A stretch of 64,000 nucleotides of DNA, from the NCBI GenBank assembly GCA_019055375.1, contig JAHQIW010000389.1:236430-300429 (forward strand). Direction: 5' to 3'. The notes beneath the pieces were generated by a model that was not told the DNA's origin, ran no database searches, and saw nothing but the letters and a program-made list of their open reading frames with translations. The DNA is from Parelaphostrongylus tenuis (Eukaryota; Nematoda; Chromadorea; Rhabditida; Metastrongylidae). Each line of letters starts with the position of its first letter. Within the stretch, counting starts at the first letter, position 1. Of the stretch, positions 35,242-45,993 are shown piece after piece. Both the position numbers and the translations under genes were made by a program.

Positions 35242-35648
35242 TAATTTTCAATTGACAAAAAGCGAATTAGTTGTGAGCTCGCTATTAATTTTCGTAATTC
35301 AAGAAAAAATAACTGTTTAAAGGTGATAAGAAAGCGTCGAATAAGAAAAGTACGAGGAATGAGGTTGATTTCAGCTGTACGCTTGTGACATAAGATGAAA
35401 TCAATGTTGTGCTCCATCTAAGCAATGAATAGCAGCCATTAAGAACGAAGCTGGATTTGCTCTGCGTTTAGGGAAAAAACAAGAAAAGCCATCAAAGGAA
35501 TTTTCTGAATAGGTTGTCATTAACAACTTTTTTGTGGTCCATGATTCTACTGGGGTTGGAAAATCCTCTGAGAACTTCAACGCTTCATAAAAATCATAAC
35601 TAACAACTCAATTGAGAAGTTTTTGTTCAAGATTTACCAATATTGATG
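35242..35648. other. Nothing recognised
   Basis: Spacer between mariner B and MITE E1; no gene seen. Confidence 0.4.
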
Positions 35649-36236
35649 TTAGATTGTTCCACAAGTTCTGTCATTAGAGAAATAAACACCAAATTTGTTG
35701 AGCAGAAGTAATCAACACTGAATGATTTTGGTAAGGTTCATCTGCTCATTCGAACATTTGAGTATACAACGTTACTATACTCCTTCAAGATGGAGCTATC
35801 TTAGGCAGCAAATTTGCTTGTCACTTCATGTACGAAGGGCATACGGTCTAGAATGCTAGTAAAGAGGCGCGCAAGATTAATGGAGCTTGAACGATGGTAG
35901 GGCTGTAGAATGGACGACGAGGAACTGGTTCGTAGGGTTCGGAGCTGGAGAGAAAAGTCTGGAGGGCCAGTGTCGCTCGTGCCATCCACAGGAAACTCCA
36001 TAAATCTTTGTGCACCGCTTCGCTAGCATTTTCCCCTATGCGCTATTCGTACATGAGTAGCAAGCCAACTTGTTCCCACGACAGTTACATCTTTGAGCAC
36101 GCATAGGCAAATTCTATACCAAATGTACGCAATAAAATGAGCAATCGAACGAAACTAAGGTCATGCAATTTTGATTACTCTGGTTAATAAGTTTGGTATT
36201 TATTGCTTTAGTGCCAAAACTCATGGAACGGCGTAA
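35649..36236. mobile_element. MITE E, copy 1
   Basis: About 588 bp with inverted ends. The left end is TTAGATTGTTCCACAAGTTC. The right end, reversed, is TTACGCCGTTCCATGAGTTT and continues GGCACTAAAGCAATAAATAC. The body shares TAAAGAGGCGCGCAAGAT and CATGAGTAGCAAGC with copy 2 at 40737. No transposase. TG flanks both sides. The TIR style suggests a Tc1/mariner-driven MITE. Confidence 0.75.
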
Positions 36237-36397
36237 TGCAACTGATAAGTGATTTTTATTCATACTAGCTGCCCATTTTAGGTTTCTGCACATTTGAAGA
36301 GCAACGTATATCTCATGTGTCTCATGCATTTAATTGACACGTAATTTTCGCTGTAAGTGTAGCTTACCTGAAATCGACTCAGACCAGAACGTGCATT

Positions 36398-36637
36398 GCC
36401 GTTGCAGTATCTAAGTCCTCTTCACCACCAGCCATCTATGTCCCTTTGTGGAAAAAATCATTCCAAAAGCACTTTGCGAAAGGTTATAGTCGAGTTGCTT
36501 GTCTAAGTATAAAGCAGTTTCACATTGTTTTTGCCGCACTGTTTTTATTAGTGCTGTCAGGAGTTTATTTCATGCATAGATTATTTCTTAACAAAATCTT
36601 TAAGGTTAAACCTTTCCTACAACAGACAGACACATGA
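36398..36637 (+). CDS. Candidate exon with a transmembrane segment
   Basis: After a GTTGCAG acceptor-like site one frame stays open to a TGA at 36635. It has a basic stretch (WKKSFQKHFAKGYSR) followed by a hydrophobic segment (FHIVFAALFLLVLSGVYFMH). The shape suits the N-terminus of a type II membrane protein, but there is no ATG and no donor. Weak. Confidence 0.2.
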   Translation, partial: AVAVSKSSSPPAIYVPLWKKSFQKHFAKGYSRVACLSIKQFHIVFAALFLLVLSGVYFMHRLFLNKIFKVKPFLQQTDT

Positions 36638-36944
36638 ACAAATTACAGGGTTTTGGTTGCCATTGGTGGTCGCAGTCGAAGTGTTTTCTTTAGTAGAGAA
36701 ACCGTGATATATTCTCTTACTGTCGCAAAAGTATTTTATTTTGTACATACATTAGCCTCTGTCATAGTTTATGAGGTTAGCCAGATCTCACAATGCACAA
36801 GATCACTAACAAATAACTAGACCTAATGAGGAGAGTGGAAGTTACAGTCGAGCTGTCTGTTTCTTCAAAGACGATCAAAAGTGTTTTTGATCGCTCCCAT
36901 TGAGTCACTCTGTTTTATGAATTTGTAGCGTCCATGTTGAGCAT
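36638..36944. other. Nothing recognised
   Basis: No gene or repeat supported. Confidence 0.4.
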
Positions 36945-37240
36945 TAAGCGCATATGGAGTAATGGTTAGAGTAGCTTTGCGTCGCACACAAGGTCGATGG
37001 TGCGACCTGGCGCTCACTCACCCAGCAAGCCATCACTCCGGAGTCAGTGAATTGGTACCAGACAGCTCGCAGACTTGTTTGAGAGGATAAAAAGCACTGA
37101 CTCGTTGCAGCGGAAGGCCACCGCGAATCATTTTAGTGGCCGAATATGCATCTAGTCGCCTCAAACGAAATCAAAAATTGAAAACGATTGCATGGAGCAT
37201 TCCTCAGGGATTGAACAACACCGAAAGCTTTATCCTTTAT
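36945..37240 (+). repeat. SINE family S1, copy 4
   Basis: The plus strand head GCGCATATGGAGTAATGGTT carries the A box; GGTCGATGGTGCGACCTGG is a mutated B box. The body follows: CTCCGGAGTCAGTGAATTGG, TACCAGACAG, GCACTGACTCGTTGCAGCGG, AGGCCACCGCGAATCATTTT, GCCTCAAACGAAATC. The tail is CCTCAGGGATTGAACAA. The only S1 copy here on the plus strand. Confidence 0.75.
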
Positions 37241-37895
37241 CATTTATGTTGAGCTTAGATAGATTTCGTTTCACCACATAAAGACATTTTTTCATCACAG
37301 CGCCCATAAAACTTTTCAGCAAATACTTGTGGTCTCGTATGAATTAGAGGTGTGGAACTACTACGGTATCAATGATTTTTGAAAAAAATTTGTCATGCAC
37401 CCAAGACGATCGGATTACAAGTATTTTAATAAGATTCTTTTCATTTATTTGTTATCGAAGTTGGTCCTCTTCTTCGGTAGGGTTAGTGATGGAACCCTTA
37501 ACGATTCGTTATATCAAGCAAGATAAACAAGAAGATCAGGCCATATCGATCAGATAAATGAAAGCAAACGCTTTTGAATTGATAGCGCTTTGCCAGATAT
37601 CTATACCCTCTTTTTTTTTATTACTTGTCCTTCACCTATTCTTTCATGACACTTTCGCTTTACATCTTTTTGCGAAGGGTGTATGCGGAATTGCAATGAG
37701 ATAGCGATGATAATATTCCTATAGCCTCAAAACAACCTGCATTTAGCATTTAATCTTAGCACCAAACATCAGAAATAAGACTAAAGATTAATGTTTATTA
37801 GTCTAAGTCGTGAGCACAACTCTAGATAAAGCTCTTATGTGCATCGCCCGGATATCTTCAGTGCATAGAGTAAAGTGAACTTGTAACATTTCTCA
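37241..37895. other. 3' flank of the 37896-38206 exon; otherwise nothing recognised
   Basis: An AATAAA on the minus strand (37794-37799) lies about 100 bp after the stop of the adjacent exon. A T-run lies near 37613. No other feature. Confidence 0.4.
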
Positions 37896-38206
37896 TTAGT
37901 CTTCATGGGCAGGGAGTACGGCTTGTATGTTATGAAGAATTTCTACCTGAATGATTGTCAGATCTAAAATCTTCAAGGCTGAGCGTAGCAAGTTAAAGAT
38001 TCTGGAAAGTGATTCGGACTTTTTTTTGCAGTAAGTGGTCTTGTCTGCTAATTCTAGCATCTCAGCAGCAAGGGATTGATACACAGCAGCCGTGTCTGTT
38101 GCCTCCACCTCGAGCCAAAGATCCGTACAATGTAGGACATTGACGCAAACATACAAACGAAACACAATGATCGCCATTTGGGCGTAATTGCAATCCTCAT
38201 CTTTCC
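37896..38206 (-). CDS. Probable last exon of an unknown helical protein
   Basis: After an AAAATAG acceptor-like site the minus strand is open for about 103 codons to TAA: KDEDCNYAQMAIIVFRLYVC, DLWLEVEATDTAAVYQSLAA, EMLELADKTTYCKKKSES, IFNLLRSALKILDLTIIQVE, ending LPAHED. Composition is strongly coding-like and mostly alpha-helical. An alternative donor (ATTCAG|GTAGAA) lies at 37946. The AATAAA 100 bp downstream favours a terminal exon. The frame extends upstream into foldback FB1, so earlier exons would lie beyond it. No family recognised. Confidence 0.4.
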
Positions 38207-38254
38207 TATTTTCTATAGCTAGATAAGTGAAGTATGCATTTAAATTGATTCCTC

Positions 38255-39286
38255 CGGTTATAAAGGGACAAATGAAAAGCCTATTTCGTTTGCTGGGCAA
38301 CAATATTTCATAGGCGCGTTGATACTTATGTGAAAGCTTAGGTTCCTGACAAAAGCCTTACGTGAGTCTGTTTTCGAAAGGCCTTTTTTGACGTTGTTAC
38401 AGAAGAAAATTCCTAATGTTTCAGACACGAATATTTCTCGCCGGACGGAGCTCTTTCTTGAGCTATTAGTAATCATTCGATAGCGTAATAATTACTTATT
38501 CCCATACTGTGCTTATATACACAAAAGACTGCTCCTCTGCAACGCGGTAGTGAGAAATGATTGATTCACATGCGCGAGCAAGGTGGTCTTTTCAATTCAC
38601 CGGCTGATGGGTGAGGCAGCAAGGTCGGCTGAAGTGAAGATCGACCAATTTTCGAGCTTACGAAAGTGTATGTCTGAATGTCTTTGAGTCACTGTTGTAA
38701 ACAATTGGAACCTTCTGGCCTCCTGAATATTAAGATAATTGATTTGTCCGTATTCATAGCAACATAAAAATGTTTACATTCTTTTTGTAACAAAGTCATA
38801 CGCTTTATCTGGAGTTTTTCTTTTGAAGCGGAAGCAGTTTCTATTGAATGACAAAGATCCTACTAGCATGAAACCGATTGAGAAACGACCGATAATTGCA
38901 CAACCCCATTGGTGTCCGGCCCAGCGGCTGGTGAACTGGTTGAAGATCACCTTGCTCGCGCATGTGAATCAATCTCAGTTTCCTTGCTGCGTTGCAGAGA
39001 AACAGTCTTTCCAGAAAATACGCACTGCGTTGGAATCAGCAAGCATTACGTCACTGAACGATTACCAGTAGTCTAAAAAAAGAGCTCTGTTCGCCGAGAA
39101 GACCTCTGCGGATCTAAGACCTAACTTTATTTCAGATTTTGCAGCGTCATAAAAGGGTTTTTTTCGAAAAACCGGCAGCGTGAGCCTATAGCGAAAATCC
39201 TAAGCTTTCTTATGATTGCTAACACTCCTATGAAAAGTTCCTGTCCAGCGAAAGAGATCTGTATTTCATTTCTTTCCTTATAACCG
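38255..39286. mobile_element. Foldback element FB1, arms about 350-370 bp
   Basis: The left arm (38255-38612) and the reverse complement of the right arm (about 38915-39286) match throughout. Paired landmarks: CGGTTATAA at the tips, GAAAGCTTAGG, TTTTTTGACGTTGTTACAGA versus TTTTATGACGCTGCAAAATC, GGACGGAGCTCTTTCTTGAG versus GAACAGAGCTCTTTTTTTAG, and TTGATTCACATGCGCGAGCA followed by AGGTG in both. A 300-bp centre has no coding capacity. The same arm modules recur at 56.4-62.4 kb. Confidence 0.85.
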
Positions 39287-40736
39287 AGAAGCCTCTAAAT
39301 TAATTCCACACTATCACCAATGGAATTGAGCACAAAAATGAATTATTATTCCAACGGATCTCACTTTTCTAAAACGTAAGAATAATGGATAGTGTACTGG
39401 TGGTTATAAAATCAGTCGATGATTACGGAATAACACGTGGCAGTTTTGTAGAGAGGAATACCCGTGATCATCATTGAAATTCTTTGTATAACTACCACTG
39501 CCATTTTCGAGTTTAACTTGGTCTTGCAAAAACACTAAAGTCCCTGAGACCCTCCTACGTCCATTGTAGTTCCTTCAAAATTGCACCGATTAATAGGCAG
39601 AATTTTCAAACTGGCGTTTCCGCAAAAACCAAAAATATTGGTTTTCGCATAGAGTCATTTGAGGGACACATGCAGATTACCCGTCTTAAGCCGTTGAAAA
39701 TATTGTCACCGATTATTCCCGATGATCTATCCAAGCTTTTGCACTATTCATAAGGCATTTGGCTTTATTTTCTACACAAAATTTGCTGATTTTTGAATTC
39801 TTCTTTGAAAATTCTTGGAAAAGCGATCGAACAAAAGAAATTCCAAATTTTCCGTCTCGCCATCTGATTTCTGAACTCTTTTGTTTTAAGTAAACGTTTA
39901 ATGAGATGGATGCGGTAATGATTCAAGGTAGCTGCCTACGCCAGTTGAGCAGCGCAGGAATCGGAGTCTTCTTAGTAGAGCTAAGTCGCTTCTGGTGGAG
40001 AAGGACATCATATGGGTGAAATTCTTCACAATAAGCTTATTAGTCGGCCAATTATCAGTTGATATCATCAATTTCCACAAAAACCGCCCATTCTGCAGCA
40101 TTCAGAATTGGAATGGCTACTAGATATTTATATGCACTGATAAATCCATAAATCCTGATGATGATGCGACCCACACTCAGGTTTTGCGGAAATCTAGATT
40201 TAAACGAAATATAAACTATGAATAATGACTATTATAAGTTCAATTTATTGACGCTGAGCTTACGAAAAGAGATTCTTAGTTTTAGTCTTGACTTTCGTTT
40301 GCCCAACCTATCCTTCCCATCTACCGTGTGGATCTCGGCATTCCTTTTATTGCAGTCGCTTCCTGTCATCTCATCATCAAAGGTCTTCGAAAATTTACGC
40401 GTGAGATACCCATCGATGGCTTCACATCCTTCTTAAATGTCATTGAATGGTGATCGTGTCGACTCTCGCTGTAATGATGTAAGCTAGAAAATGAACTTTT
40501 CGTGGGGCCAGTCTAGCACCGATTCTCAGAGTGAAATGGGATCAAACGCCTGATGGGATTGGCAGCGCGAATCTGCGCCGTACTTATGGTGATTGGCATC
40601 ATTGCCACTGTGCTACCCACCCTTTTCAATCTTGATTCCTTAGCGAATATGATGCACCATGAAAATTATCATTATTTTAATCACCTTCTTAAGGAAGTTG
40701 ATGTTATAATGACTACTAAGAAACACATATTGTATA
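39287..40736. other. No supported gene
   Basis: A frame at 39898-40101 (-) gives a faint impression of an LTR-retroelement integrase linker but is too weak to call. Frames at 40218-40436 and 40553-40795 (+) have no motif. Confidence 0.35.
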
Positions 40737-41306
40737 TTAGGTCACTCCATAAGTTTTGTGCAAAAACAATAAACACTGAATTCATTGATCAGTAGATAAA
40801 GTTGCATGATTTTGCTATCGTTCAACTGTGCATTTTCTTGTGAATATTTTGGTATACAATTTGCCTATACTTGCTCTAAGATAAAAAGATCTTGGGAACA
40901 GATTCGCTTATTAGCCAATCACAAATGGCTCGTAGGAGAAAATGCTAATAAAGAGGCGCGCAAGATCAATGGAACTTGAGGCGATGGTACGGTTGCAGAA
41001 AGAACCAGAGAAAACACTCTGGAGACTCAGTCGCGTGTGGGGGTCGCCCCACTGGGATCCACATTAATGTAGCGTGTCGCCTCATCAGCATTTTCCTTCA
41101 AACGTCATTCGTGCATGAGTAGCAAGCAAATTTGAGGTATAGGCAAGTTGCATGGCGAAATGTTCACGAGAAAATGCGCAATTGATCGATACTAAAATCA
41201 TGCACTTATAATTACTTTAGGACTAAATTCAGTGTTGTATTTACTTTTGGCTTTTGGCTAATTCAGTGTTTATTGCCTTAGTGCCAAAACTTGTGGAACA
41301 ACCCAA
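40737..41306. mobile_element. MITE E, copy 2
   Basis: 570 bp. The left end TTAGGTCACTCCATAAGTTT continues TGTGCAAAAACAATAAACAC. The reversed right end is TTGGGTTGTTCCACAAGTTT and continues TGGCACTAAGGCAATAAACA. TA precedes and TG follows. The body matches copy 1 at 35649. Confidence 0.8.
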
Positions 41307-41561
41307 TGGTAAGGAATCAATTACAATAGGAGGAAAACTCGCATTTACGGCCGTCTATGTAACTTCTAAAAAATTTGCTACCATAATGATTTCACGACAA
41401 ACGTCAGCGTTTTTTTGATACTTCGCGATTACTGACGGAACCTACGAGGCAAGTTTCATTCGGAAAATTTCCGTCCGATTGTTCAACAACTTCTTTCGCA
41501 CAATTAGTTCATTTAACTTCTTTTCACTTCAAATTGGGCCATTTAAAATGGCTGTGATACA
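41307..41561. other. Nothing recognised
   Basis: Short spacer between MITE E copy 2 and mariner C; no gene seen. Confidence 0.4.
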
Positions 41562-42500
41562 TTGAGTAATGTTCCGTTATTTTCAGATAGGAAGGTGTAA
41601 AAGTGCACGCGCGCTGCTATTTAGTTGAGAATTAAAATAGATCAGCGTTAGTTACACACGATTATGCTTCACGATTAAATTTTGGAGAAATCAGCGTAAC
41701 GAAGACTGTCGTAAAGATCAATACTGCATTTAGGCCAGATACTACTACCGGTCGGACTGTGAGTCACTGGCTGAAGCGCTCTGACAAAGGAGGTATGAAA
41801 TAACCAAGTCAAACTCAGCATCACTCTGACCGATCAGTCACCTTTGACGAAGATGCACTGCACGAGATCCGGATGCTAGTACTAGGGATTTTGAGCACAC
41901 ATTTAGATACGAACGTAACATCAACGTCCGCCATCTTGATGTATTGAGTTTTATCACAAAGTGATTTGTAGAAAGACACCTCGTACATTGACCGACCACG
42001 ATTGCACTGCGCACGTGAATACTGCGAAGGTCTTCTGTTGGAACAGCACGAGTAGAATTTTCTCAATTCAATTGTTGTTGGAGATAAGTCATAGGTCTAC
42101 AACCAGAACAACACACGCCACGCTTTTTGACTGCTTCTTGGCCAAGACTCGCCATCTCAACTAAAGCCCAAGTTCCATGCTGAGAAAATCATGCTCTCGC
42201 TTTGTGATTGGCAAAGCATGCTGTGTTGGGAACTGTTCTACAACAAATAAGGAAGTTATGCGATGTTTATCGAGACGGCAGCTCCCTAGTGCCCGCAGCA
42301 GTGCGAGGCGCGAGTGCGATATGATTCAAGTCGCCCTTCTCCAGTGTTACGACCGATCTCACACTGCAGAGTCGACTCGCCGTATTTTGGAGAAACTGAG
42401 CTGGACCACAGTACCATATTATCGTATGGCCATGATATTGTTCGAGCGGATTATCATCACTTCCGAGCCATGAAACAGCACCTGTAGAAAAAAATCAAGA
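41562..42500 (+). mobile_element. Mariner element C, decayed, 3' end unresolved
   Basis: The left TIR TTGAGTAATGTTCCGTTATT resembles those of element B. The plus strand then encodes DQR.LHTIML, VVKINTAFRPDTTTGRTVSH followed by W, FDEDALHEIR, VVGDKSWVYNQNNTRHAF (first catalytic Asp), QLKPKFHAEKIMLSLCDWQS, QVALLQCYDRSHTAEST (second Asp) and, after a shift, ADYHHFRAMKQHL (third Asp). All three DD34D aspartates are still readable. Stops and frameshifts inactivate it. I found no right TIR. Confidence 0.8.
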
Positions 42501-42879
42501 CTCGATTTCTCGAAGAATTAACAATAATTTAACAAAAGTGTTGAAATCCGGGACATTCAAAAAATCAAGAAAAAATTTTCAATTCCAGAGTTGCTTATAA
42601 ATCATTATTCAATATGAAAAAAATCAGCCCTCAAATTATCAAAAGGAATGCCTTATTACTAATGCTTTTGACCACACTTTTCGCATGAATTCTGTAAAAC
42701 TCGAAAAATTTGATTTCGCATTATTTGAAAAGAAACCAGAATCACCACATCATTTTTTCTATATCGGACGATGACCGTTTATTGAAATATGAGGAAAGGG
42801 ATCACGATATTGTGCACTTATATTAAATTGTAGCCATTTATACACCTAAGAAAACCAAATGACAAGCAAGAACTTGATC
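42501..42879. other. Nothing recognised
   Basis: AT-rich sequence, possibly including the missing 3' end of mariner C. Confidence 0.35.
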
Positions 42880-43040
42880 TCAGACGGCAGTTGAACCCGC
42901 GTTCCACCCATACGGGGTGGCCCGTGCAACCATTACACCACCGAGTGACCATTTTGCCACCACTCTTCTTTCGATATAACCCAATACAATCAACTCAAGC
43001 TGGTCACTCAATTCTTTTAGTTGTATATTGAACATGACAT
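42880..43040 (-). repeat. tRNA-derived SINE fragment, family S4, copy 2
   Basis: Minus strand tRNA-like head: GGTCACTCGGTGGTGTAATG followed by GTTGCACGGG (A box), then GAACGCGGGTTCAACTGCCG (near-consensus B box). I considered a real tRNA gene. The acceptor arms do not pair and the anticodon arm is not convincing. The flank resembles S4 copy 1. Confidence 0.5.
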
Positions 43041-43319
43041 AAAACAAGAATATCTAGATTTTTGATGTATTTCGAATGTTTTCAAACCTTTTCGAGACTT
43101 GATACCAGTGGCTTGCGTTCATTTTGGTGGCATCGCCATTAGCAGGACCACGCGCCCCTTATTCTCTTCATTATTTCTTCACAATTATTCGGCCATTTAT
43201 GTTTTGAGGATTAAGTCGACAGATTAATACGTATAAAAGAGAAGCGGAGAGTGAGGAAGATAAGATCTGAATGGAAGTAGATGAGTGGATTTTCCATCAT
43301 GCGTATTCAGCGTAATATG

Positions 43320-43680
43320 AGCATGATTTTCTTCCGTACATTCAGATTAATGGGGTTGAGATGCTGGTACGACGACAAAATCAACTGTAGGCAGATGATT
43401 TAAGCAATTGAAAAAAAGGATTTCTGATCTCGAACACATGTATCGTTCTGGTTGGCCATATGTTTTGGATAAAGGTGACTTCAAGGCACTTGTGATGCCG
43501 AACCTTCATCAAGCAATAGCGATTTCGTTAACGAGCATGGTGCCTCGCAGCAGGTAATTGTCATGAAGTTGCACCAATTTGACTTGTCCACAAGTAGCCT
43601 CGCCGGGATCCGTATGAGTTTTATCCGATTATGGCCTCCCGATCAATTCAACACTTTTAAATTGCCGCTGACGTGAATCA
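43320..43680 (+). pseudogene. Mariner transposase N-terminal relic E
   Basis: The plus strand encodes SDLEHMYRSGWPYVLDKGDF followed by KALV, matching the mariner linker (DLEDKPRSGRPSVLDEDDLKALV in type). KLHQFDL follows, resembling HLHQIGKV. Catalytic parts were not recognised and ends are unknown. Moderate to low certainty. Confidence 0.5.
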
Positions 43681-44574
43681 TTTAATGGGGCTGAAAATGC
43701 TTGGCCTAGCAGGAGCCGGAATGTCAATTTGAGCAGACACGGATGCCTGCAGAACGATAACCCTTTTGTCGAATCGAGACGACATTTTGATCGATAGTAG
43801 TGAAAGTTTGTCAAAAAACCTTACAAATTATCGTAACTGTGCAGGAAATGTCGTAAAAGAGGCGTCGGTAAACTGAGTCGGTTCATCAATACAGCGGTTG
43901 AAGTGGTATGAAAAAAGAGAGGATCAAATTCACTAAGAATTCTGGTCATTTAGAGAAAGGATTACGATGAATGGCTATCCGATTATTGAACTACTTGGAA
44001 GATTCTCATGGTATATGACTTAATGTGCAACTATATCGAGACTAGCAATCGAGGTGGCCATTATCGGGTCTTTCCAAAAAATATCTCATTGTGGACAACT
44101 GAGTAAAGAAGCGCCAACGTTTTTCATTGAGTAGGAACTACACCGTTTCACTCTACAATCGAGATAGACTGAAAGAAAAGCAGAATGAGAGCATCAATGC
44201 ACTGGAAAAACACTGCGTTCCCAAAGGGTAATCGGTGATTCGGAGCCACATCAGATTTCTTGATGCGCTCGCATCTAACCACTAATATGGTTGTATTTCA
44301 TATCGTAATCTGCCGTTACTAGAAAGTAAAGCTGAAAGTCATCATTTATTTCTAGTTTTTCTCTATTCATTATTATGAATCAAAAGAGTGTACCTTATCG
44401 GTCGCTGTTGTAAATCATAATTAGCTCGAGAAATTAGCTGGTAATGACTATTCACTTAAACTAGGGTAAAGTATTTGCCATCTCGATTACCTTTTATATA
44501 CTGAGATGAGTCGTCAACGGGAAATCCTGCTACTTTGTCTATCTCAACTTTTGATTGAAACCTATATATTCGAC
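43681..44574. other. Nothing firmly recognised
   Basis: May contain the rest of mariner relic E but no catalytic motif was readable. Confidence 0.35.
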
Positions 44575-44830
44575 TTTTTCTAAACACATCTTTAGTTTTG
44601 AGTCTTTTTGAGACCGCACTCAAAACAATACAATCTGATAACATAATTTATGCCTTTCATGAGGTCTGTTATGGCACGTACACAGTGCAAGACACGTGTT
44701 TCGGCATTACAGCCCCGTCAGCTGCACAGTGCCCTTCAGTTCAATCAGTTCTGCGGTGAGACATTCCCTACATATCAGTTGAGGATAAGTTCCTTAACAC
44801 GCTCGAAAAATTCAAATTTTGTGCTTGTTT
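44575..44830 (+). repeat. R1 arm e-left
   Basis: Pairs in inverted orientation with 45265-45520. Shared blocks: GAGTCTTTTTGAGACCGCAC followed by TCAAAACAATA, TCTGTTATGGC, the hammerhead, TTCCCTA, GTTCCTTAACACGCTCG versus GTTCCTCAACACTCGTTG, AAAATTC. A mariner relic lies between the arms. Confidence 0.75.
44685..44727 (-). ncRNA. Hammerhead ribozyme motif HHR-3 (one core change)
   Basis: Minus strand: stem I GTGCAG/TTGCAC (six pairs including a G-U), core CTGACGG where A9 has become G, stem II GGG/GGC region, GAAA, C-ACGT-G, UC with H17 = C. The A9 change should reduce or abolish cleavage. Confidence 0.6.
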
Positions 44831-44849
44831 CAGACAATATCAATTCTTT

Positions 44850-45260
44850 CAAACTCATGGGAATATCTCAGAAATATCTCCATAAGAAAGCAGCTACACC
44901 AAATTTACGTTGTGATGAAAGAAAAGTACCCGGCATGGATTCGTAGAAAGCGCGCTATTTCAGCAAGACAACGCCCAGCTTCACGCCGCAAGGAAGATTA
45001 AGGAAAGTTTGATGAATTGGAGGAAGTCGAGGTCTTGCCGCACCCAGCCTGCAGGCCAGATGCTGCACCCCGATTATGGTCGCTTCCGCTCAATGAAACA
45101 TTTCCTGCGTGGACGCCGATTCGAGAGGTCTGATCAGCTGAAAAGGTGCAAAAGGAGTTTTTTTGATTTGAAGTCAAGAAATGATATTTGGAGCAGATCC
45201 AGAGGTTTGTAGATTGCTGGCAGATGATCGTGGACAAGATGGTCTTCAGGAATAGTCATT
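44850..45260 (+). pseudogene. Mariner transposase C-terminal relic D
   Basis: Across frameshifts the plus strand encodes QLHQIYVVMKEKYPAWIRRK, QDNAQLHAARKI (second catalytic Asp block), ELEEVEVLPHPA, DYGRFRSMKHFLRGRRFE (third Asp block), then KEFF, YLEQIQRF, RWQ and VDKDGLQE, the usual mariner C-terminus. It sits exactly between two inverted R1 arms. No mariner TIR was found at its ends. Confidence 0.8.
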
Positions 45261-45264
45261 GTTG

Positions 45265-45520
45265 TTTTTGATTGGATTATGTATGAACTTCGAATTTTCA
45301 ACGAGTGTTGAGGAACTTTTTCTTCAACCGAATAGGGAACCGGCGCCATGATATTTACCTGCAACTGACGAGGCTGTGATGTCGAAACACTTGTCTTGCA
45401 CTGTATATGCGCCATAACAGATTTCATTAAAGGTTCAAAATATGTTATAAGCTGATATTGCTTTGAGTGAGGTTTTAAAAACACTCGAGACGAAAGGTAT
45501 GACATGAGATGGTATGGCAC
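45265..45520 (-). repeat. R1 arm e-right
   Basis: Inverted partner of 44575-44830. Reverse complement shows CTTTCGTCTCGAGTGTTTTT, ACCTCACTCAAAGCAATAT, ATCTGTTATGGCGCATATAC and, past the hammerhead, GGTTCCCTATTCGGTTGAAG. Confidence 0.75.
45360..45400 (+). ncRNA. Hammerhead ribozyme HHR-4, complete core
   Basis: Plus strand: TGCAA (stem I), CTGACGA, GGC-TGTGAT-GTC (stem II: G-C, G-U, C-G), GAAA, C-ACTT-G with the A15.1-U16.1 pair (minimal stem III), UC with H17 = C, then TTGCA closing a 5-bp stem I. All conserved core bases are present. Predicted cleavage follows 45395. Same architecture as HHR-2 but different stem I sequence, so the pairing is conserved rather than the bases. Confidence 0.75.
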
Positions 45521-45993
45521 GTTTTACAAGCCACGAGAAATTGAGTATATTGCCCGCTGGGTGATTTTATCAGCTTGAAGAAGTGTAAATAGTTCGGTGT
45601 CAGTTCCTCTGTATAGACGACATCTCCCTGCGGAAATGACTGCACCGGAAGACACCGTGAAACTGACGACGCTGGTCGCGAGAGGTTAAATCTCACCCAG
45701 CTACTGTAGTCGCGGCGTCGCGTCTTACGAAAAAGCAGGATCGAACATCAGAGATGCAGATGCTGCTTGCCTGCGTATCTGAAAATGTTTGCAACGATGG
45801 ATGCGAAAAGGCGAACCCTTTGTTCTGAGGGAAATCATCACCATGAAGTAATGGAATTTCATTGGAAAGGATTCTGCAGAGATAATTTCTCTGAAAAAGC
45901 TTCCATATATTCCACATTTCACATCTTTCTCATGTTTCAACAAAAAAAAAAGCCGCATCGGTAAGATAGGATGCACTTCTTTAGCCGCTTGTT
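45521..45993. other. No supported gene
   Basis: Overlapping frames on both strands (e.g. 45725-46048, -) reach into the tandem duplication but show no motif. Confidence 0.35.

Noticed and set aside
39898..40101. Possible LTR-retrotransposon integrase linker on the minus strand
   Set aside because: The resemblance rests on a few residues, needs frame changes, and lacks the zinc-finger or DDE motifs.
42880..42955. Possible genuine tRNA gene on the minus strand
   Set aside because: Good A and B boxes, but the acceptor stem ends do not pair and no clear anticodon arm forms. Treated as a SINE head.
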